Origin: Yamagishiella unicocca
Taxonomy: Eukaryota; Chlorophyta; Chlorophyceae; Chlamydomonadales; Volvocaceae
DNA: 64,000 nucleotides
NCBI GenBank assembly: GCA_003116995.1
Contig: BDSL01000006.1
Location: 1,826,501-1,890,500, forward strand
Reading direction: 5' to 3'
Shown here: piece after piece, positions 37,451-64,000 of the stretch
Position numbering within the stretch: position 1 is the first letter of the stretch
Layout: each line of letters starts with the position of its first letter
The notes under the pieces: model-generated
Told to the model about the DNA's origin: nothing
Databases searched by the model: none
The model's input: only the letters and a program-made list of their open reading frames with translations
Translations under genes and position numbers: made by a program

Positions 37451-40400
37451 AGTTATACCTCGACTTGTCCATTTTGATGGTGCCTCTGAGGCAGGCCGCA
37501 GAGACAAGAAAACCCGCGGTGTCGCCGGGAAGTTGCTGCCCCACGTAGAGCCAGCGCTGTCGCCGCGCAGGCTCCCAGAAGCTGGCAACATAAGAATTCA
37601 AATAGAAGTCTATTGCGGTCCAAAAAGCCGACAGGCGTCACAGCGTTCAATTCCGTCGGTATGCTGCACTGCTCGATGAAGCCCACAAAAGCTAAAAATA
37701 AACGACGCTGGCAACACAGTCACTGTTGCTGGGGTACCTCGAATGCACCGTTCAGGACAATGGCTGCTTACGGGGCGCAAGCTTGCCGAGCCCTAGAGCG
37801 TTACACGCAACAGGTCGAGAGGAAGGCAACGTCGGCCATGTGTACATAGTCAATATGTATGTCAAACAGAGGCGAACACGGATGAACGTATGTGGGGTAG
37901 GGCTGGCGATATTACTTGCGCGCGCTTGAAAAGCGCACAGCATGACCGTTCGTTTCGGACACCCTCATGTTCCGGTCACATCGCGCTATGAAACTGCATA
38001 TATACAATACGTATGCGTCATTTTCATTGAGATGCCGAGACATCCCATATAGATGGGCAGGGTGTTGCGAAACCTGACAAAAATGGCGCAACGATCAAAG
38101 GCGCATGTAAGGCCGAGTCATGCTCTTTAATCATGCTGTATATGACTGCTGTATGTGTCGGGCTTGGAGGTCCTGCATTTGGCAAATGCAGCTCCCCCAA
38201 TCATCAACATTCCATCAATGGCCTGAGTCTCCTTAACGCCAACTGGTTGCATAATATGTTGACCAAAGATATGATGGCCCGCAATCAATGATTCCCTTAG
38301 TGCACTGTGCGCGGCCATCACTCACCCAACCTGCTTCGTACGTATGAAGGTCGCGGTTCGATGGATCACCCCATACATCCACATCCTCTGGACAGTAGAT
38401 TTCCCTGCTGCTGACACACATCTTATCTGTTTGACGGCGTGCCATCTACTTCCAATTATATCACTGTCTTGATGCGGCCATTACAGAACTCGAGGCATCA
38501 ACACTACCACAGAGTATGTATTATCAGCTGACCTTCACCCACCTCGCCGCCCCTGCGCGCGTTGCAGTGCCATAACGTGCATAACAGGCGCATTTGCACA
38601 CAGCTATCGGATACCGATGCCTACCGATACCAGGAGAACACCTACGTGCGTGTCACTTCTTACCTCTCCTTACGACCTAGTCCCTGCGGGATGGGCCCCA
38701 TCCATGGCCCCAAAGCACGCTGAGAGGTGTGAAGCAGGGCGTAACGATCCAGGAGCGCGCGTATGCTGCTGGATGGGCTACAGGAGCCGCAGAATATACA
38801 GGATCGTCGGGTGCTGGGCTGTTAGGTTGGTTGGTGGCCAGTTCCTGATAGGGAAGCCTCTAGTGCAAATTCCCCCTGGGGTGCTGGCTGCTGCTCTGTA
38901 TGCCTACGGCCTGTCAACTTGGTGTTCTGGTGGTTTGCCTTTGTTTCGGTGCATGTCGGTATTTGTTTCCTCCGTCTTGTTCAGTGTCAGGCGATGTGCC
39001 CGATGGTTCTACCTCTTGGTCTGGAACCCACTGTAACCGTTACAACAACAGGATACATGAACAGACGGGGCACCAACGTACCATAGGTGACAGTGGTGGG
39101 GACACTTCTGAGCGAGGGAGATTACGTATGGTAGTGTTTATGCTTTGGTATCACGGCCAACACACGGATATTTGACTGTCATTACTGTCGGCCGCTCGTA
39201 TCAGCTTAAAGGCGGTGGAACGCTGAGATCATAGCCTCTAAGCCCGGTTCTGTACGGATGCCGTACATATGGCTTGAGTCATTGTTTCGGGCGCTCTCCC
39301 TGTTTCGGCATTCTGCCTTCACAGTGAGAGCGCTACTGTCGTTTTCTCGTTACTAGCTTTTACTGTTTAAGTCAGCGGTCCCTCCGGTTTCCCCCCCTCT
39401 TCCCCCTCAAACCCCATCAAAACCCCCTCTCTTCCCCTCGGGCTGAGGCTCCGTTGGAACCGCGAAACATTGACCAGCAATGACGAGAGCCATGTTATAG
39501 GAGGCTGCAGTACAGAATGTAACTTACACTTGAGTTGGCGTTGGGGGGTGTCGCGGTGATTGTTCCCTGCTGAGCTGAGTAGGCTGAGTGGGCGGTCAAG
39601 GTCTTCAACACAACACCGCAGGACTGCTGACCAATAAACGGATATTGCAAGCGTATTACAACATGGCATGGAAGTGCCCGCGGAAAGTTGGGGCAGCGAA
39701 GAGTCGGCGTAAGACGCCACCCTCCCACCCGCGTCCAGCAGCTGTCCAGCTCGTCAGCTGCAGCGCGCAGCACCAGTCAAGTGCAATCTCAGCAGTTCAA
39801 TCGGCAAGGTTATTCGTCCGAGCCGCTATGGACAAATTTGACGTCATTCACCTTGCATATGCTATGGATAAATTCACATTACGGCGACTAGTAAGCCGTT
39901 GCGTTGGATTCCAAATGCGGACCGGGAAGGATAATCTCCCCAAAGGACGCCCCGACACGGGCCCTTCAAGAACGTCACTTGTCGCAGTACGCCATATACG
40001 TAGATTCGTTTGACGTCTTGTGTGACGCCGTGTTGGAGCGCACGTCTTGTATCAGTTGCTAGGTGGCTTGCAGCCAACGAATCGTCGGTTGATTCGTCGG
40101 TACCACCTAGCATTGCATGGATGCTCAAAGGACTTCCGTCAGATAAATAGCATGCTCTTAGACTTGTAAAACCAAAACCCTGTCACAGAAGTTCTCACAA
40201 TTGTGGCGCATCCCAGTTGCAACTTACAATTTTACGCGCAAAGCAAAAGGATAGCGTGCAGTGTGACGCCACTTATTCCAAGGCGTCTTATGTTTCCCAT
40301 TTTGAGAATGCGCAGCAGAGCTTAATCAGGTACTTATCAGGCGCACAGCAACTTTATCGCGACTTGTCGTGACGAAGCATTGTCGAGGCGTTTCAAGCAG

Positions 40401-41511
40401 GGCGCTCGCCTTCTTCGAACCCATTTTATACCGCGTGTCGCTCCGGTTTAGCAGGCTGCACACGTTTGTCGGTACATGCTGCACGCACACCTGGGTTGGA
40501 GATGTCGACCATCGTCAACTAGTTGCGCATGACGTTGATAGTTGCTCATGGCATTGAAGTTGTGCTGCCGTAAGTCATTGGCGCGTCCACCCAATTATTC
40601 ACGCTGCAGCTTGTACGTATGTAGCGAGTGACCGGTGCTGGTTTTAGAGACGGTATCCGAAAGCTTAAGATTTGAAGTAACCAGTCGGCTGACAGTGGCA
40701 CAAACACGGTGCGCGCCCGCTGCTGAGCACACGTGGAGTACCAAACCTTCCCTGAGTCGTTCGATTTCCTGCTTCCTCGTGTACGTCATTTTCAATCCTA
40801 GAAGTAACCGTCATGTTTCTGGCAGGATCCCGTTAGTTGTTCTGGCCTGCGAAGAGTAGGTCGGGGTGTGCCCTCGCTTGCTGGACTTGCTGTACCAATC
40901 CAGCATCTAAAGTTCCTGAATTCTTTTAAAAGTGCGAACGTGCTTATCACCACACAACTTGTTGCGTCAACGGTGGATTCCGTGTGGCTTGCGAGCAGCC
41001 CCAAATGGCGTCGTAGGGCATCGTCTGAGGCCTCAGCATGACATGCTAACTGGGCCTTACTACGTAGGGCTAGTATGTATGCACGATGCCGTACATACAC
41101 AGGTCGAGAGCCCCAGGCGCCGAGGCCTCATCCTGGTGCCCCACGCACGGCTGCGTTGTGCAGCGGCCACCATGCATCACCATCACCTCGCCATCACATG
41201 CCCGAAGAACGTGTAACATCCAATGGCAGGCACGGCGCTGTCGCCACACCATCCCGCCTCCCCTCTGTCTGTGCATACCCAAGTTAGCTCTCTGTCTTCG
41301 TCGGTTGCACCAAGGACCCCTGCCGATCATATGGCACCGACTACATTCACGAATAGCGACCATCGCTAACGCCACATGTCCTATAACTCGCTCCCTTGTC
41401 CGAATCGATCGCTCCTGCGGTTCGCTTGGTGCACGCACGCGACGATGACCAGATAGATAGGCACCCCTTCATAACACCAGCACCAAGTGGGTAACCCAGC
41501 CGTACTGTAAC
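37451..41511. other. Long intergenic region upstream of the coiled-coil gene
   Basis: About 4 kb with only short, motif-free frames. It should contain the promoter of the coiled-coil gene next to 37450. One R1 repeat copy lies at 38982. I recognise no gene here; by eye the base composition is less GC-rich than the genes to the left. Confidence 0.5.
38982..39043 (+). repeat. Dispersed repeat R1, complete copy
   Basis: Begins CAGTGTCAGGCGATGTGCCC and ends CCCACTGTAACCGTTAC, preceded by a pyrimidine tract CTCCGTCTTGTT. The same unit occurs at 10751 (plus, with an inverted partner) and, split by an insertion, at 41671/42041. Confidence 0.75.
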
Positions 41512-41628
41512 CTTGAACTCCGCCCATTCATCGACCAGCAGCCGCCCCGTCGAGCGGTCCATGGTGATCTCCCCTCCGAACAGCAGCATGGCGTGGCAGG
41601 TGTAGCTCCGGTGCAGCGTCGGCGATGG
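41512..41628 (-). pseudogene. Orphan exon of a DExH-box RNA helicase OB-fold domain
   Basis: A single 117-nt phase-0 exon with AG before and GT after. It encodes SPTLHRSYTCHAMLLFGGEI, then TMDRSTGRLLVDEWAEFK, matching the LLLFGG...GRLLVDxW stretch in the C-terminal OB-fold of DHX29/DHX36/DHX57-type helicases. No helicase core, HA2 region or following exon is visible within several kilobases. Its nearest neighbour is the R1 repeat about 40 bases away. It is probably a stray gene fragment, possibly moved by a transposable element. Confidence 0.6.
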
Positions 41629-41670
41629 CTACAGTGATTAGGCTGGTCAATAGTTTATAGAGGGTTGTTG

Positions 41671-42076
41671 TAACGGTTTCAGTGGGTTCCAGACCAAGAG
41701 GCCATAGGGGGTCGGTTATTGGGTGGGCTATCTTCGGTTAACAAGCGTTAAACCCCGTTTGGGATACTGAGGCAAGGGTACCAAAACACATGGTTTGTAA
41801 ACCTGGGTACCCGTTTACAGGGGTCGGTAGCCAGAAACGGTACTGTAACCCTACCATAGGGTTCGTTTACCGGCGTTTGGTAGGGTACCCGTTTACCCAA
41901 CCACTAGGTTGGGTTACCCTTACACTCGGTAACCCAAACGACCGTTTACCGACCCTGAACCGAAGGTTGAACGACCCACCCGATAACCGACCCCCATGGT
42001 CGGCCAAAACGACCCCTAACCGACACGTTTATGCCATAGGGAGGTAGAACCATCGGGCGCATCGCCTGACACTGAA
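41671..42076 (-). repeat. Dispersed repeat R1 (minus), split by an inserted element
   Basis: The R1 half CAGTGGGTTCCAGACCAAGA lies at about 41680-41699 and the other half GAGGTAGAACCATCGGGCGC at 42041-42060. The intact copy at 38982 shows the two halves are normally contiguous. Confidence 0.7.
41707..41995. mobile_element. MITE-like element with ~22-bp terminal inverted repeats, nested in R1
   Basis: Left end GGGGGTCGGTTATTGGGTGG and right end CCACCCGATAACCGACCCCC are inverted repeats differing at one position in these 20 bases, enclosing about 290 bp with no coding capacity and several internal GGTACCC/GTTTACC motifs. GCCATAGG occurs just outside both ends and may be a target-site duplication or part of the element. 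Confidence 0.65.
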
Positions 42077-42094
42077 AAAGACGGAGGGAGAGGG

Positions 42095-43440
42095 TGTTGG
42101 CTAAGCAATGGGGCGTTTGTTGTTTATCAGGAGGGCGTCCCCTGATTTAGGGAGCAGCACTGTTTCCGAGGTGGTCCAGCTGCTCGGTGTGTGCGCTTGG
42201 ACCCACATAATTTTCATTAGGTCATGCAGATTCCGTTTCAGGCCGTCCGGGAGGGCTTTGAGCAGTTCGTTTGGGCTGCCATCTGGTCCAGTCGATTTAT
42301 TACGGGCTAGGTGGTGTTGGCATTATTTGTCAAAATTGGCGGGATCCGCAATACTAGCCAACAGGGAGGTCTCAAGTGGGTCTTTGCAGCTTTGAAGGGT
42401 AAGGGGTCGGGGGCGTTTTTGTCGAGGAAGGGGTAGGTGCGGGGTACCTGGGAGGGGTGGTATAGTCCGGTGCGTGGTCCCGATACAGGGGCAGCTAGCT
42501 TTTTATAAAACGTGTGTATGGCCTCCAGGATGCTGTCGGGCTCCATGCATATTATTTTGCCCGTGTCTGGGTGTCATACCGCCGCAATCCCATGCTCCTG
42601 GTCGTCTCTGTTGAAGATGTCTTTGTGGCCTTGCTTCGGCCGAGTGGCGAGCTTGTGTTGGGCTCGCCTGCGGGCCTCCTGGATGCTTTTTTGTTTGCTT
42701 TCCCATACTAGCTTGCGTAGCATTTCCGCTGTCTCGCGGAGGTGTCGGCGGATGCTGTTTATGGAAGCGACGGTCGGGGGTGTGGCCGCTGTTGCAGGGG
42801 TCGTCGTGTTCAGGGGTCGTCGTGTTCAGGGTGGTGTTGGCTGCTGATCCCTTGTCAGCGCATCCTCTAGTGCGTGCTTGAGTTGTGCATGCTCCCGATG
42901 GGCTTTCTGGATCTGCCTGCAGACTGTCCTGCTTAGGTGGGGTTTTCCGGTCCTGGGCGGCTTCGTCTGACACAGCGCGATTAGGGTGGCCAATCCTTGG
43001 TCCAGCAGGGCTTGCATTTCCCGGGCGATGGCTTCGACATCGGTGTTGTTTACGGCAGCACTAGCGTGTATGGTTTCAAGCATCCGACGGGCCGGCATCT
43101 CCTTCGGGTCCGCGGTGTGTGACGTGAGTGCGGAGTCGATGGCTTGTGTGGCTGCCAGCAGTTTTGCATGGGTACTGGCGATCCCCGAGGTAAGGGTAGC
43201 CTCCATCTTGCATTGCGCGTCCCGCAGTGTAGCGGCGGGCATAGGGAGGACGACATTTCTCCAGGGAGGACGACGTTTTCCCCTCCTCGCCATGTCGTGT
43301 TCCACCAGCCCCAAGCCCGAGATGGCTTTTGTGCCAGCGCTCTGGTGGGCAGGGCACGTGCTGCTGTATGTATGGCAGGGCACGTGCTGTGTAGGCCCAC
43401 ACTGTGCCGCCACCGCAGCCCACTGGGCCAGCACCAAGTC
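42095..43440 (-). mobile_element. Decayed non-LTR retrotransposon fragment (reverse transcriptase)
   Basis: Minus-strand translation contains the pre-RT linker (LRKLVWESKQKSIQEARRRA, HPDTGKIICMEPDSILEAIH) and the start of the RT domain (GPDGSPNELLKALPDGLKR, WVQAHTPSSWTTSETVLLPK, NNKRPIA). A 16-bp tandem duplication near 42.82 kb and several in-frame stops break the reading frame. The RT stops just after the N-x-RPIA block, so the palm active site is absent. This is a truncated, dead LINE-type copy. Confidence 0.8.
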
Positions 43441-45876
43441 ACATAGCTATAGCTACACGCACCTTTAGTTATGGTGCCCGTTTCGCTTCTGCCGCTGCGG
43501 TCCGCCGCAGGACGCCCGCAAGTCTATGGTGCTTTTCAACCACTACCGCCGCCATTCCCTGGAGTCCAACCGACCCCGAGGCCAAGCGATCAGCGCACAA
43601 GGCGCTGCCGGCAGCCCCGGTGGCGTCTATGAGGGAGTGTGCATGGGCAACCGCACGACGTGCGTTTGCGGAGCTCCGTTCTCTGGGTGAACACCGGCCG
43701 TCGCTGACCTCTCAACCGGATGAATGAATGCGATCCTCGCCTCTGCGCAGCCATACACCTTAACCACATCCCAGCCCGCCACGCGCCGTTTGAAGCAGTT
43801 AGGCGGGCCTTATGATGCACCATTTGGTCTTGTGCTGTGGCCTGTTTGTTCGCTCGTTCTCGTCAGCTGGTGGGACAATGGGGCGCTGTTGAGGTCCAGC
43901 TGGGACCGGAGATGGGTGCATGGGGTGCATGTGTCAACTAGGCAGTCGTGGCTGAGCATGGGGAGGAGGCGCACGTGCAGGAGATCTTCGTGTTTGTTAG
44001 CGCACATCGTTCCTCCTAAGGCACATCGTTCCTCCTAAGTAAGGAGGAGGCCAGGCAGACGCTGTTCGTTGTAACCCAGCCGCTGCCTATTGCGGGTTGG
44101 CAAGTTGGTTGTCGTTCTCCATGAGGCAAGTCATGCTGGAGGCAAGTCATGGCGATGCTATGCCTTCTTATTCACGTCCGGTGACTGCTGATTGCGCCCT
44201 GCCTGAGCAGTGCGTCCTCTGCTTGGGCCCTTGTGCGTGTGCGGTCGCTGTGTTGCCCCTTCAAGCTTTGCTGACAACCGCAACCGGACTGTCTTCCATG
44301 GGTATTGCCGGCGGTGTGTGTGCCACTGGCCACGATTGAGCTGGCCCTCGTGTAACCACAAGTAAGGTTGGGGCGCAGACCCTTCGTGGGTGTTAACAGC
44401 TTGTTGGAGCCGCAAGAATTGAAAGACTGTATCATCAGGAATATACGAAAGACAAGGCGTTAATTTGTCAAGGTACCGCTGAGCCATGAAACTCCACGTG
44501 TGTGTGGAACGGGCAAAACCCAATTGGTATGATATGCTGCATATTAGTGTACCAGACCAAAGCTGTGTCTAGCAGGAAGGGGATGCAGCAAATGTTTGAC
44601 GGCCAACAACCAAGGGTGGTGGGAGGGGCAGGGCGGTGGGAGGGGCCACACACTGGTTGTAACAACTCTGGGTTGTAACAACTCTATTCAGTTGTTACAA
44701 CCTTACCGGACAACTGGGTTGTAACAACTCTATTCAGTTGTTACAACCTTACCGGATATGCTTAATAAAGCAAGGCGACACGCCCGCCGTTCGACTGTCT
44801 GAACCGTGCATAGGATGCATGTGTCTTTTTCCGACCGGCACTTCAGCTTTATTACGACCGGATCACAGCCCATACGCACACGCATCTCGCAATTTTATCG
44901 ATGCAACAAGTACGCACACAGTTGTGAAGGCAACAAACAGCAATTGTTCCAGCTGCTTCGACAAGGAGACGACACCGCACCTTTCACAAGGCATCAGGCC
45001 AGCGTAGTTTGATGAATACAGACACCAGTCGCCAAGCATGAATCTGGGTCTAGGTTAGTTGCCTTGCACGGTCGCGCTGTGTCCATGCCCGTGCGTAAAA
45101 TGTAACAGTACAAGTGAAGTGAGCTCTTATCTGTACGGTGTATTCCTACTGTCAGGTTGATTTCAAAGCCTTCCCGAATGAAGCCACCCATAAACTAAGG
45201 TGTAACTTGGTAGTAATGTATGCACCAGGCAGCAGAGCGTGTGCGGGTCGATCAACGTGTCGATCAATGCCTCAATGCGAGAGGTCCTGGACATAGAGAA
45301 ACTCCGGTGTCTCAGTTTGCATTTACCAAAATAATACACGGCGTGCATGCAACTGAAACACCGCCCGCCCTTCAGCCGATATATAGATATCGTTCCACCG
45401 ACAGTCTGGCAGCCGCCACCTCAAGAACCTGCTGGGCCCCACCTGCATGTTCCGCAGCCCAGACTGTGCCCCGCACCTGCCCCCGACGCCGACACGTTGA
45501 GCCGCATCCGCCGAGACCAATCAATTCCGGCAGTGGCCGAGAATATGAGAATTCAATAAATCGCAACGATTGCAGTCACCCTTAAGCTTCCTTCGAAATG
45601 TCGATCGATTCGTGCGTCATCGAAAGGAGAACAAGCTGCATAATGGCATGTATAGGTAATTATCTCCACGTCAACACACAAGCTCCCATTGTCTCGTCGT
45701 CCATTCTTTCATCGCCGTGTCAGCCCCAAGGCAACGGCATGCACGAGCGGATTCACTTGCATACGCGCTCTTCTTACCACTTAGTCATGCTCGAACGCCC
45801 TCCTGCGCATGCTGTCGCTGCAATCACGCCGGCGTGTGCACGACAGGCTTGGTTGCCTGCTGCTCTTCCTCCTCCA
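43441..45876. other. Repeat-rich gap downstream of the fibrocystin-like gene
   Basis: No recognisable gene. It contains the hairpin direct repeats at 44.7 kb and presumably the 3' UTR of the minus-strand gene that stops at 45877. It may also hold further unrecognisable parts of the retrotransposon. Confidence 0.45.
44670..44755. repeat. Two direct copies of a ~41-bp unit, each a perfect hairpin
   Basis: Each copy has GGTTGTAACAAC, an eight-base loop TCTATTCA, then GTTGTTACAACC, followed by TTACCGGA. A further half-stem GGTTGTAACAACTCT precedes them at about 44655. Confidence 0.85.

Positions 45877-64000
<18,124 letters not shown>

Noticed and set aside
10755..39050. A recurring translated phrase resembling APDGSTFWSGAHC in several places.
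   Set aside because: It is one reading of the dispersed R1 repeat, in both orientations and without surrounding coding sequence. The nucleotide repeat explains it better than a protein motif.
39588..40013. A 141-codon plus-strand frame in the 37-41 kb gap.
   Set aside because: It has no recognisable motif, domain or splice support and is similar in length to chance frames elsewhere in the gap.

Overview
This window is nuclear DNA of a green alga, most likely volvocine (Chlamydomonas/Volvox relatives). The evidence is GC-rich, intron-dense genes with GT-AG borders and occasional GC-AG borders, a ciliary WD40 gene (CFAP52), a plastid-type ornithine carbamoyltransferase, secreted proteins with volvocine extracellular modules and a proline-rich stalk, short TTTTAGGG telomere-like tracts, and many intronic minisatellites. 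No database was searched. Families were recognised from translated sequence, and exon borders were placed by hand using splice signals plus reading-phase agreement.

Layout. 1-4822 (minus): the N-terminal nine exons of CFAP52, running off the left edge. 4823-6693: intergenic, with one orphan RING-like scrap. 6694-8380 (minus): complete three-exon ornithine carbamoyltransferase. 8381-9380: shared upstream region of divergent genes. 9381-12820 (plus): six-exon secreted protein with a CBM14-like chitin-binding module and a volvocine C-terminal beta-sandwich module. 12821-14956: convergent 3' flanks. 14957-37450 (minus): one giant gene, about 46 exons and about 2,948 residues, with a putative transit peptide, three tandem CBM20 starch-binding domains, about 1,900 residues of Ala/Glu/Arg coiled coil and a low-complexity C-terminus. 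This architecture resembles the SAGA proteins of the pyrenoid starch sheath. 37451-45876: an 8.4-kb repeat-rich gap with a dispersed ~60-bp repeat, a MITE-like insertion, a non-LTR retrotransposon remnant, an orphan DExH-helicase exon and a hairpin repeat. 45877-64000 (minus): the C-terminal 16 exons of a giant fibrocystin/PKHD1L1-like type I membrane protein (IPT/TIG, PA14, two G8 domains, beta-helix, proline-rich stalk, one membrane span, cytoplasmic tail), running off the right edge.

The genes are not an operon; each is a separate eukaryotic unit. The strongest candidate for something undescribed is the three-CBM20 coiled-coil gene. Its frame is intact across all 46 proposed exons, and a multi-exon coiled-coil block in it has been duplicated in tandem. 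The introns of this gene hold the largest minisatellites of the window, including about 1.9 kb of G-rich arrays.
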